Notes under the pieces: generated by a model
The model's input: the letters and a program-made list of their open reading frames with translations, nothing else
The model's database searches: none
Told to the model about the DNA's origin: nothing
Shown: positions 47,701 to 58,597 of the stretch, one piece after another
How positions within the stretch are numbered: position 1 is the first letter of the stretch
Layout: every line of letters begins with the position of its first letter
From: Axinella damicornis
Lineage: Eukaryota > Porifera > Demospongiae > Axinellida > Axinellidae
NCBI GenBank assembly: GCA_963931865.1
Contig: OZ007505.1
Location: 9,840,576-9,904,575 of the forward strand
Length of the DNA: 64,000 bases
Direction of reading: 5' to 3'
Program-made: the position numbers and the translations under genes

Positions 47701-50700
47701 AATTGTCAGGGGAAGATCAAGAACAAGCAGAAGTCCTGACTGCCTATGATATTCAAGGTTGCTTTCCTTATAATACCATGTAGTGATTGTGTGGTTAATT
47801 TAGTCTTATTGGTGTCTGCAGGGCGAGAATTCCAAGCAGTTTTCCTGAGTACTGCTGAACCTACTACTCCAGAAGGGAAGCCCACGAACCCAACCAAGAG
47901 TCCCTGTAGTCAGTATGTATTCAACACTGCCATCACCCGCTCCAAGTCTCTAGTTGTATGTGCTGGTAACCCATTCCTGCTCATGAAGAGTGAGAAGCAC
48001 ATGGACAATGAATGCCAGTGTTGGAGAAATTTCATACGCAGATGTATTGAAAATAAAACCCTGTATGTCCCAAGCAGTTCATTCATGCCTCCAGATAAAC
48101 TAGAACAGCAACTGCTGAAGCTACAGCGCAAAGTGTTTTCAGTTCCTAGTGATAACGACATGGGCCATGCTGAGCAAGATGCTGATACCATACTCTCTGC
48201 ATACAAGAAGGCTTTTAGTCAAATTCCCCAGTGTAAGAAGTGTATGGTTCGGCTCAAAGCCATTGGAAGCAATTCACAGTGGGAAGTATCTCCTGAAGCT
48301 GAGGTGGGTGAATACCTGCCTAGCCATACAATAAATTCAGATGCTTACAAATGTGAATTAGTGGTTAAGAGTCATCACAAGGCTGAAGCTTATTCCATTG
48401 ACCCTTCTCATAGTGTGGTAACTATTAATGGATTGAAAAACAGGCAAAGGGCATTTGATGGGGACATTGTTTGGGTTGAGGTAGCAAAACGAACTGACCG
48501 TGGCAAATGCATCGGTAAAGTTGTAAGCATTCACCAACAATGTCATCAACTCAAGTATGTTTGCAAGGTTGACCGCCACAGTGCAATCTACTTCAATCCA
48601 ATTGACAAGAAATCTCCCAGGTTGGTAAATCTTCCAAAACTTTCCCGAGATTTAGTCCACAACTATAAGTGGGAAGCAGTTAATAGAGGAATGGATAAAG
48701 ATGCACAAAATGATTACATTGTTGTCTTTGATGAAGAAACCCTCCCAGCTGATGAACAAGATCCACAGTTACCTAAGATCAAAGAACTGATTTCAGCTGA
48801 CTGTGCTGAACATCTGCTGTTTGTTGTGAAGGTGTTGGGTTGGCTACCAAAGTACAGACTTCCACTCGGTGCTGTAGTGGATGCATGTCCACGAGGCATA
48901 ACATATTTCCATGCAGAGAGACTCCTTCGTGTTGCTCACAACATTTCAGTAACAGATCCCACATTTGCTCCTGAAGATGAGTCACTGGTTCCAGATGACA
49001 AAGAGCAGGGTAACACAGAACTGTACAGTACTGCTATCACCATCGATCCTCCTGATGCAACGTGCTTAGATGATGCTCTGAGCCTGACTTGCATCGACAA
49101 AAGTACGTACAAGGTTGCTGTGCTCATTGCTAATGTTGCCAAGTTCTTAAGAGCAAACAGCCGTACTGACAAAGAGGCTGTGAAACGTGGGACATCAGTG
49201 TATGGGTCAAGAGAGCAAATTTTTATGCAAATGCTCTCTCCCTCTATTTCTAGTAAGTTCAGTCTTTTGCCTGGGGACACTAGGAGTGTAATTTGTGTTT
49301 GTGCCGGGGTTACTTTTGAAAATGGTTCCATTTCTACCATCTCTGATGTGGATGTAAAAGAGGCTAAAATGTGCTCAAAAGCAAGACTAACATACAAGCA
49401 AGCGCAAGAAATTCTTGAAAGTAAACAGATGGAATGGAATGATACTTTAGTGAGACTCTTCAAGATTGCAATGCACCTTCGTATTGAGCGACTAAATAAT
49501 GCAGCATACAGTTATGAAATCTCAGATACTGATGAGGAAAATAATTGGCAAGCTCACTTGTTGGTTGAAGAGCTCATGATCTGGGCTAATAAATCAATTG
49601 CCCAATTTTTGTATCAACGCTTACCAGAAAGTACCCTCCTGCGTCGTCAAGCTGCACCACCGGATGATGTAGTGGCTGCTTTCAAAGGCAGTTTCAGCAG
49701 TGTTGGTGGCTATTCTCTGGCTATGAACCACTACAACTTTAGGCCACCTATTGAGCCGCTGTTGGTACTGAAGACAACAGCTAAAGACATTAGAGATGCA
49801 ATATCCTCCAAGAACATACCACGATTAATCTGGCTGTTGACATGCGACAATCGGTATCCACAGCTTGCAGCCGCAAAGGCTCAGAGAGTACTCATGAGCC
49901 ATAGAGCAGACTATGTTTGCTCCTCAAAGGATGGAACTGTCCATAGTGAAGACGAAGCTGGAACACCCCATTATCCCCCATACTGGCACCATAGTCTACG
50001 TCTTTCTCATTACGCGCATTTCACCTCACCCATTAGGCGTTATGCAGACCTGATAGTCCACCGTCTACTGCAAGCTATTTTCAATGGCTCTACCCCTGAT
50101 TACTCACCAGATGAGCTCTCCAAAGTATGTCGACACTTGAACCTGCGATCAAGAGCTGCACGTGAGTTCCAGTCCACAATGGATAAACTGGAACGAGCAA
50201 TTGAGTTCGGTGAGTCTTGTGGTGAAGCTCAAGCATTCATTATGAAAGGAGAGAAGAACACATATGATCTGTGCTTCACTGACCTCTTCTACAAGCCACT
50301 GCAGGGTAAAGATATGAAAATACATCATTCAACACTTAAGTGTTCGCATAATGCAGAAAACCCTGACATCCTCAGATGGAGAGTCAAGATAGCATCAATG
50401 AAAAGCCAGAAATTTCTCCTCTGTCATCCTCAGCTGGATCACTTTTCTGAGAAGGAACGAGAAAGCAAACATTTCAAGTCCGATACAGATGCCATAATGG
50501 TGAAAGTCCTTCACAGAAATGAAGAATCTGGAGAACTACCAGTACAAAAGCCTGGAGAAGTGCTGTCCAATGCTTTGATGGTCAGTGAATATGCAGCATC
50601 CTTAGTTCCAGAGGTGGTGTCCGTACCTCCAGAAGCCTGCCAGAAAATACACAATTTCATCGTGAATCCAGTTGAAGCAAATCTAGCAACATTGTCTGAT

Positions 50701-53700
50701 TACTATCAACCAATGTCTCATTCTACCAGCCCTAAAGAACCAGAACCAAAGGGGATTGCTTCAAAGTTTGCACAAAGTCCAGTCATCATGTATGATGGTC
50801 ATCGGTCACTTAAGGGTGGTATTGTCGTCAAAGTCTGGCTCGGAAGATCACTAAGACCACCAATTATGTGTCCATCCTTGCAACTTATTGAGGTTGCACC
50901 TGAATTTAGTATCTGTGTGGAACACAATCAACACCCTGCAGAGTGCTTCTCAGATACAAACCTCCACCAAGCATCCAGACCCAAGTACCTGTCAATTCAG
51001 GACTATGTTAATCTCTGGGAGAAGGTGCTATTGGCTGAAGCTGCCAAAGGGAGTGTAGAAGATGGCTCATTAGTACTGGTCAAGGATGTTACACTTCAGT
51101 GGCCAGAACTTAAAATCCCAACAAACTGCACCGAAGAGATCTACTATATACCCAACGGAAATGTAATAATGGATGTCCCGCTGGAATCTCAGAACATGAT
51201 GGAGTACATTGAATTGGAGGAGGGAAGTTTGGTATGTGCACGTTACAAGCTACCAACACTGCGGGCTGTCTACCACATGGTAGTAAATAATGTTCATAGC
51301 GATGATGAAGCAAAACCTACAAAAATATCCATGAAGCCCATCAACAGCGAAGCATGTCGAGTATCCAAGAAAATGTGCACAGTGATGGCCCAAAACCCTC
51401 CCTGTGACATTCAACTAATCAATCTCCAGCCATCCTCCCAGTGAGTCTGCTACCGTATCTAGGCATGATTGATTTTCATGATTGTGTGTGTTGGTGTGCA
51501 TGTGTGTGTAGCTTTGTTATATATCTGTGTGCTTGTGTGCACATGGATTCTTAACCTTAACGACTGCATTTCAGGCTGTGTCTGTGTGCCATGTATATTG
51601 TGGTAATATTATTGTTCGTAGGAGTTGCAGTGCATGACTTGTTCCCACTGGCCTTCTCTTGGGTGGTTGTTTGCCTCATAGAGCAGCTGAATTCTATCGT
51701 TTGAACTGAATGCTTCGGTTATCATCACAGTGAAAGTGTCCTGACGATGACTGGAGTGAAATGTCAGCAATAACTTATTCCAATCTTAAGATGGAATCAG
51801 GGAACTGTCTTAATTTCCCGAAAAAGCCCATTCTTGTACATGGCACTTGTTTTGTAGTCTAAGTAAATTTCCCAGCCCATTGAGGATTGTTGCTGTATTC
51901 CGTGTTGTAGCTATTAGCTGGCTATCATCCCATAACACCATGTCAACAGTACAATTTTGATGAAAAATAACATTTTATTGCTTTGCCATGGAGTTGGTCA
52001 GACATGGCTGTCTGTGAGTGTGGTGTGTGTATGTTAGCACGTATTAAAAGAACTCACTGTAATTACTGCTCCTTTTGTACCTCACACACTCTTCCACCTC
52101 AGTCGGGTCTATCAGAATTTGTTGAGACTGGTAAAAAAAGATCCTGCTAGTCTTGCCAACAGGGTTGCTCTTGGAAGGATTGAAGTCAATGGAATGAGTG
52201 AGTTGGCATAGCATGAAAGAACTTATAACCATGATCTTGGTTCACAGTACAGTCATTTTATTTACCCGACATTTGAATTTCTGTAGACTCGACGTTTAGT
52301 GCAACTTCTGTATTCCAAACTGAAAAGGATCATCAATTGTGGGATGCTACATGTAGAACTGAACTGAATCTGTTGCAAAGACGAGCTATTGAATATGGAG
52401 TGAAACGCAGTTTCCAACTGATCCAGGGACCACCAGGTATTGTTTGAAGGGATTCCCTCCTGTATGAGGTCATAGACATGCTCAGTCAGCAATTTCTTCT
52501 TGGTCATCTGTATACATAGGGACAGGAAAAAGTGTCACTGGAGCCCATCTGGCATACATACTGGCCAAGTTGAATAGAAAAGGACGCACCAACAGCTGTG
52601 TGGTCTACTGTGGACCTTCAAACAAAGCTGTGGATGTTGTGCACGGTCAGCTCAGAACCATCTATTAAACTCTTGAATATTCTTCATTCGTTTTGCTTAT
52701 TTTTATTATGGTATTAGACAAGCTGCAAAAGGCAAACAATGAAAAGGGACTTAATCTTAGACTGCTGAGGCTGTATGGGCGTACACATGAAAGAAAGGAT
52801 TTTCCAGGTAATGATTACTCACGTACCTCAATCATTGAGCTTTCAAGATTACCCTCACTCTATGCACTGCTGCACATAGGTCCCTATAGTTCCGACAAAG
52901 ATGGAATTCTGAGAGACTTAAATATTGAAGGGAGATGTCAGAAGCGTTTCCTGTGTGATGCCCTGCACCAGAAAGTGCGATCGGCTTCTTGTATAATAAG
53001 GGACATGGAAGAAGAATTCCAGGTGTTGCATCAAAAGAATCTCTTACCATCACCGGGTGTTCTGAGGGAATATAAGCAACTAATCAAAACTGTCGAGAAA
53101 CAGGTGGGCTCCAAGTTGGAGTGGAACTTTAATTAGGTAGTTACTTGGCAGGCTTGTCCTCACTACATTATTGCATAACAGAGTAGCCCTTCCACAGATC
53201 ATGCATGGTTTGTGTGCTTTCCAGTGGTACCTATCTTACCAGAATTGAATAGGTTTGACAGACATTTTCATAGTTTCATTAACCAGAATGGGGTTTGTTT
53301 CCATGGCACTTCAATCGATGCGAACTTACCTTAGCTAACATGAGTATCTCTATGTAAAATCCCAGTTCTTGTGATGTACAAGAGAGGCTCATTGAATGTC
53401 TGGATGTGAATACTGCTATATGCACTGCTTTATTTACCAAGGTGATGAGCGATCATTATGACATAATTCTGTGCACCTGTAATGAGACTGCCAGTCGGAG
53501 GATGCTGCAGCTAGCCAAGTTGGAAAGGATTTCCCAGTGCATTGTGGATGAGAGTGGCATGTCACATGAGCCGGAAACGATTGCTGCTGTCAGCCTCTGC
53601 AATCATGTTGTACTCATTGGAGACCACAAACAGTTGCAGCCAGTCATCAAGCACTCACCAGCGAGGGAGAATGGAATGTCTACATCTCTATTTGAGCGCT

Positions 53701-55355
53701 ATGCTGAGCATTTCCCAAGGGGCCTTCTCATCACACTGGATACTCAGTACAGGATGGTAATTATTAAGCTCAATTTCTACATTCATTGTATTGAATTGCT
53801 CCATTTGTATCAATTGCAGCATGAAGCAATCTGCCAGTTTCCTTCAGTCCATTTCTATGAAGGCTGTCTCAAAGCAGGAAAATCTCTCAGCAAGCGCAGC
53901 ATTCCAGGAACTTTAATGGAGCAGTTCTGGCCCCAAGGGCTAAAGTTGCCAATTGTATTCTGCAATGTTGTTGGGGAGGAAGGGGAGGTATTTGATGCAA
54001 AAACTGACAAGGGAAAGGTTGACCCACACTCCAAGTGCAATGAAAAGGAGGCTGAGAAAGCAGTGAGTCTTGACCAGCAGGATTCTCACCAAAAATAATT
54101 ACACAATGATACATGTAGCTATCTCCATAATATTATGCTTTACAATTACCATAATTATTACCAATTTCTGCTTAAGGTAGCAGAGTTATGCACTATCACA
54201 ACAAATTGTAGCAGTGGTAGTTCAGAGCAATGTGGGAATTCATTCAATCATAATAGCCATTCCATGCATGCAGTATAAAGGGATTTCTGATTAAGCGCAA
54301 GAGCGCTAGACATTCTAGCATGGTATAGACTTAATTAGTGGTTTGAAAATGTGCATGATCATGCATGTAGTAGCTTGACTAGTGTAAATAGTTCTAGGAA
54401 AACTATTCTTTTCTCCACTATTTTCAGCTGGAGGTTGTTAGTGTTCTACACAATCGACATGGTGTGGAGTACAAGGAGATCGCAGTGATCACTCCCTACT
54501 CTGCCCAGAAGAGCCTAATCCATCAGCTGAATGATGAAAGGAGTACTGAGGCCATTGCTAGTTCAGCCACCAAGAGTGTCAAATCAGATGTTGCTGGTGG
54601 ACCCCCAGCTAAGCCAACTGACACCAAGTTGAACGAGCTCACAGTTGTTTCCATCACGGAGAGTCAAGGTGAACTTTCTCTGCACTTGTCGTACATGACT
54701 TATACATTGTTTGGCATAACTTTTCCTTTGCTCTCCCCAGGGGATGAATATGGATACGTAATCCTGTCCACAGTCCGGTCCCAGCCAGTGGAGGAGATCG
54801 AGAACCATGATCTAGTGCAACCAGACCGCAGATGGCTGAGGGACCACCTTGGCTTTCTCACTGATTCTCATGAGATTAATGTAGGGATCACTCGAGCCAA
54901 GTATGGTCTCATTATCATTGGTATGTGTCAGCATGTGGTATTATTCGTTAAATGTGATTTGGCTTTGCTGTCAATTAGACAGAACAGAAAGACACTACAA
55001 CTGTGCTTGCTGCGTACATGCATGTCTATACGTACTATGACTGTGTATGTATTTTGTGTACATGTCTATACGTACAACTTGGAAACTTTTACCAATATTC
55101 AATAATGAAAGCATGCCATCCTGAAATTATGTCTTGCATAAAATTAATGAGCACATTATATGGCGTAGTTGTATTGACATTATACACATCACAGTAAGTA
55201 CTACGTACTAAAGTATAATGTCATTGTACCTTTTGTATTCAGGAAACCGATGTTTGCTGGAGTACGATAAGACATGGAAGGCACTCATTGACCACTACAG
55301 AGAGAAGAAGTGCATTGTTGAAGGGAGGAACTTCCCTATAGCTAATTACTTTTGA
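44705..55355 (+). CDS. HELZ2-like helicase / RNB exoribonuclease / helicase protein
   Basis: Fifteen exons join in phase: 44705-45114, 45184-45449, 45667-46657, 47163-47588, 47658-47757, 47822-51440, 52103-52197, 52287-52436, 52520-52645, 52718-53103 (or with 52808-52879 removed), 53442-53756, 53820-54062, 54428-54668, 54741-54920, 55243-55355. They encode about 2,550 residues. Helicase 1: GSFGTGKTRLL, DEGAQAREPE, IAGDHKQ, NYRC, YDIQGREFQAVFLS, NTAITRSKS. Then a cold-shock-like segment (NRQRAFDGDIVWVEV) and an RNB domain (TIDPPDATCLDDAL; HFTSPIRRYADLIVHRLL). Helicase 2: GPPGTGKS split by an intron, VDESGMSHEPE, LIGDHKQLQP, QYRM, NVGITRAK. This order is that of vertebrate HELZ2, an interferon-induced nuclear-receptor coactivator with 3'-5' RNase activity. 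In the RNB site the second of four metal-binding aspartates is Cys. Expected role: ATP-driven RNA unwinding and decay. The 5' end is unclear: the zinc finger exon at 40530 may belong to it. Confidence 0.9.
51441..52102. other. Intron of the HELZ2-like gene
   Basis: Starts GTGAGT directly after the large RNB exon and ends CCACCTCAG. It has TG-rich low-complexity stretches near 51480-51540. No further feature recognised. Confidence 0.75.
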
Positions 55356-55613
55356 AGTGATGTGTTATAAATAATGCTGCCTATATATTACAATGTGGTA
55401 TCTTTGTTCAGTTATAGCATATTATTTTTCCCTTCATGCAAGTCGACATGATGTCTTCATCATTACTATATCTACACCATATTTTTCGGCAATTCTTTTG
55501 GCTATCATAAAACGGATTATCCATAACTACTTTCACAATGGACTCCCAGCACACATCTCCCTGTTTGTAGAACGCTTGTAGACATCATCTTTTCTTCTCT
55601 TCACTCTCCATCT

Positions 55614-55847
55614 GTGCATTCCTCAAGTTGCTCAGTATGGCAGGTTCAACTCAAACGGTTGGCACACAACTTTATATTGAAGAGGACCAACTATCTGATA
55701 GTTGGATGCAAAGCAAATTCATCCAGGTTCTGCCCCAGACGCAATGGCATGGAGCATGGTGACCCCTCCTGCAAACTGTGTTACCCCGAACATGAAGAAC
55801 CTTTTCTCTTAAGCTTGTGTCCTATACCTCTCCTCTCGCCGCTATGA
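55614..55847 (+). pseudogene. Possible retroelement zinc-knuckle relic
   Basis: The frame contains RFCPRRNGMEHGDPSCKLCY, then PEHEEPFLLSLCP. The C-x2-C..E....L..CP arrangement resembles the cysteine cluster after the RNase/RT region of some non-LTR retrotransposons. Only a short fragment is present, and the assignment is weak. The following 55850-56041 is the presumed promoter of the next gene and includes TGACGTCA at 55913-55920. Confidence 0.25.
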
Positions 55848-55912
55848 GCTCTCAGCAAAGATTACTAACTACGCTCTCAGCCACACCCTTCACTACTCCG
55901 GATACCGCTTTG

Positions 55913-55920
55913 TGACGTCA
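55913..55920. promoter_or_regulatory. CRE-type palindrome upstream of surface protein gene 1
   Basis: TGACGTCA lies 122 bases upstream of the ATG at 56042, in a locally CpG-richer stretch (GATGTGAACGACAACGCG). It is a plausible CREB/ATF site by sequence alone. Confidence 0.4.
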
Positions 55921-56041
55921 TATCCGATGTGAACGACAACGCGAATCTTCATTGTGGACAATTCACCCGGAACTCATTGTTGCTCCGAGTCGGACTCATT
56001 TAGTGATACTCTTCTAAAACAAGGAGTTTTGCAAAGAGGTC

Positions 56042-56722
56042 ATGAGAAACGCAGTGGCTGTATTTGTGGTCTCTATAGGCTTACTTATGAGTGCATGGAG
56101 CTCGAAGTTAATTGACTTTGAAGCTGCACGAGGAATGTCCAATGGGATCCTACGGACTCGCCCAGATGGGAAGAGGACCGTCTACCTCAAGGTGAACCAG
56201 TACATCACCAACAATTTTTTTGCTAACTCCAGCTGCTTGATCACTGTTAACAATGTTGTCTATTCGAATGACAAAAGCGGGGACAGAGTGAATATAAGTT
56301 TAGGTCTTGATGCAGTTGGCTCCTTCACTACCCAATCTCCAATAGTAGCTGTTGCACCTGGTGAACAGTGGAACGAACTGCGAAATTCGGGGAAAGTGGG
56401 TGACAGTAAACGGGTTCAGCGAGGATCCCATTTCGTGACACTTACAGCGTATCACATGAGCTGTAGTGGAGTGGAAATTGGCACAGTTTCCCTGAACTTT
56501 GCGTGTGATCCAGAGCCTACTCCCAGTTCCGCTTACGACATACATGTAGGAAGTGGTTCTTCTGATGCAGGGAGTGGTTTTTCTTCGGGTTCTGATCCAG
56601 GCAGTGATGTTTCTACATTCAGCCAAGGACTGATTATTGGTTTAGCTACAGGAAGTTCTGCAGTTATATTAGTATCATTGTGTTGTTTGTTCTGTATTTG
56701 TCTGTATTGCTGTTGTAAATAA
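56042..56722 (+). CDS. Type I membrane protein of a lineage-specific family, member 1
   Basis: Intronless, 226 residues. It has a signal peptide (about 1-20), an ectodomain beginning IDFEAARGMSNGILRTRPDG, a Ser/Gly/Asp-rich stalk (GSGSSDAGSGFSSGSDPGSD), one transmembrane helix (LIIGLATGSSAVILVSLCCL) and a very short Cys-rich cytoplasmic end (CICLYCCCK) that could be palmitoylated. The ectodomain has three cysteines shared with the paralogue at 59468-60106 and several N-x-S/T sites (NSS, NIS). The FEAE/FEAA start, followed by beta-rich sequence with TVYL, recalls carbohydrate-binding jelly-roll modules (CBM6/35 type), but I cannot confirm this. Function unknown; a cell-surface receptor or adhesion role is inference. 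Next to it lies a palindromic repeat field, then the paralogue in opposite orientation. Confidence 0.8.
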   Translation: MRNAVAVFVVSIGLLMSAWSSKLIDFEAARGMSNGILRTRPDGKRTVYLKVNQYITNNFFANSSCLITVNNVVYSNDKSGDRVNISLGLDAVGSFTTQSPIVAVAPGEQWNELRNSGKVGDSKRVQRGSHFVTLTAYHMSCSGVEIGTVSLNFACDPEPTPSSAYDIHVGSGSSDAGSGFSSGSDPGSDVSTFSQGLIIGLATGSSAVILVSLCCLFCICLYCCCK

Positions 56723-57239
56723 CTGAGGTAGGTCTATGTGATTAGTTGTATAATTATAGTTGGTGTCCTTTATGAGTGATTGTATTAGAATGTTCTGCAT
56801 GGATGATGTCGTATGCACATGCGCGTGCCTCATGTAGAACTTCTACACTGCGATAATACTTAGTTAAAATAACCCAAGGAGTATAGTTATAGTGCAGTTT
56901 CTGTTAGTCCTTGTTGCAAGATATATTACCATACCAAGGATAGCATAGTGAATTAATACTTTTGAAGTACGTATACATTTCATTCATAGTAACAATACAC
57001 TGTACTCTGGTATACATGTCTGTGGAGTTAAGGCTGTGTGACATCAATTTCATGCGTGATACATAATACTTCAAAGTTTCAATGTGCAATTCTAGGTATG
57101 ATACTTGAGGGATTTGTTGAGGCCTTAACTCGTACATAGCTACCACTTGTAATGGAACATGTACAGTTTAGCACAAGAACTCATAGAAACTGCACTAACC
57201 GCTCTTGGGTTGGCATTTTTTCAGTGTATATATGTATCA
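56723..57239. other. 3' flank of surface protein gene 1
   Basis: A/T-rich sequence without a supported gene. Short reverse-strand frame 56904-57146 has no family resemblance. Confidence 0.5.
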
Positions 57240-57535
57240 TCCGAGCTATGTTCAGTTGCCACTTTTGGCAACCTAGTTGTCAACCAAAGTTGCCAATTTT
57301 GGCAACTTTGGTTGACCAAAGTTGCCGATTTTGGCAACTTTCTTAGACAAATTTTGCCGAATATGGCAATTTTCACAAATTGCCCAATTCCTTTTGGAAG
57401 GAAAATTGCCATATCTGGCAAGGCATGAAAATTAATATTGGCAAAATATGTCCACCAAAGTTGCCAAAATTGGCAACTTCTTGGTGCTATTGCAGAGTTG
57501 CCACAATTGGCAACCTCTGCAATACCCCAAAAGCT
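57240..57535. repeat. Cluster of GTTGCC..GGCAAC palindromes
   Basis: At least eight imperfect or perfect palindromes of the type GTTGCCAAAATTGGCAAC occur at irregular spacing: for example GTTGCCACTTTTGGCAAC at 57255, GTTGCCAATTTTGGCAAC at 57291, GTTGCCGATTTTGGCAAC at 57322, GTTGCCAAAATTGGCAAC at 57460 and GTTGCCACAATTGGCAAC at 57496. Spacer sequences differ, so it is not a simple tandem repeat. The half site TTGGC/GCCAA is that of NFI proteins. Confidence 0.85.
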
Positions 57536-57599
57536 CTTAAATGAAAACCATGCTTGCTTATATACCCACAGGAAGCACTTTTAAAGATTCAGTACACTT

Positions 57600-57745
57600 A
57601 TTTCCAGTTCTGGCAACTTTGTGTCAAGCAAAGAATTGCCAAATGTGGTAAATTAGCAGATATGCAGTAATTTGACACTTATTCCCAGTTCTGGCAACTT
57701 TGTGTCAAGCAAAGAATTGCCAAATGTGGTAAATTAGCAGATTGC
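57600..57745. repeat. Tandem duplication of a 75-85 base TTCTGGCAACTTTG unit
   Basis: TTCCAGTTCTGGCAACTTTG..AAGAATTGCCAAATGTGGTA..AATTAGCAGAT occurs twice (about 57601 and 57684), continuing the TTGCCAA/TTGGCAA theme of the neighbouring cluster. Confidence 0.85.
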
Positions 57746-58400
57746 CAAACTTCGGAAATTATTGGTGACACCATATTTGCCACAATTGGCTACTTTGTGG
57801 ACGTCTACATATATATTACATTGCCAAACTTGGCAATTATTGTTGACACCAAATATGCCACAATTGGCTACTTTGTGGACGCCTACATTAGATTGCCAAA
57901 CTTGGAAATTATTGGTGACACTATATTTGCCACAATTGGCTACTTTGTGGACGCCTACATTAGATTGCCAAACTTGGAAATTATTGGTGACACCATATTT
58001 GCCACATTTGGCTACTTTGTGGACGCCTACATTAGATTGCCAAACTTGGAAATTATTGGTGACACCATATTTGCCACATTTGGCTACTTTGTGGACGCCT
58101 ACATTAGATTGCCAAACTTGGCAATTATTGGTGACACCATATTTGCCACAATTGTGGCTACTTTGTGGACGCCTACATTAGATTGCCAAACTTGGCAATT
58201 ATTGTTGACACCAAATATGCCACAATTGGTGGACGCCTACATTAGATTGCCAAACTTGGCAATTATTGTTGACACCAAATATGCCACAGTTGGCTACTTT
58301 GTGGACACCTACATTAGATTGCCAAACTTGGCAATTATTATTGACACCATATTTGCCACAATTGGCAACTTTGTAGATGCCTACATTAATTTGCCGTCGT
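57746..58400. repeat. 72-base minisatellite, about eight units
   Basis: The unit holds ATTGCCAAACTTGG(C/A)AATTATTGGTGAC.. ATATTTGCCACAATTGGCTA..TTTGTGGACGCCTACATTAG. Successive units start 72 bases apart (57871, 57943, 58015, 58087), then 74, with one shortened unit near 58205-58240. Because 72 is a multiple of three, one frame stays open for 201 residues (RLPNLEIIGDTIFATIGYF repeated). I see no start context or signal sequence, so I treat the frame as a by-product. Confidence 0.9.
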
Positions 58401-58597
58401 GAAAAGTTTCCAAAAATGGCAATTTTGGTTGACACCTAAGTTGCCAAAATTGGAGTCTGAACATACCTGATCATCCTTGCAGTCACAAGTAAAACTTGAG
58501 TGATGCTCTAGCCTTCCAACATGCATGCTATGTTGCACTCAATCATGCAGCAAGGTGGTTATGCGGGGGAGTTGGTAGCTAGTAGGGTCTCAGTTAG

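Noticed and set aside
57797..58402. 201-residue protein with 24-residue repeats
   Set aside because: Arises from a 72-base minisatellite; kept only as a low-interest finding, not as a gene.
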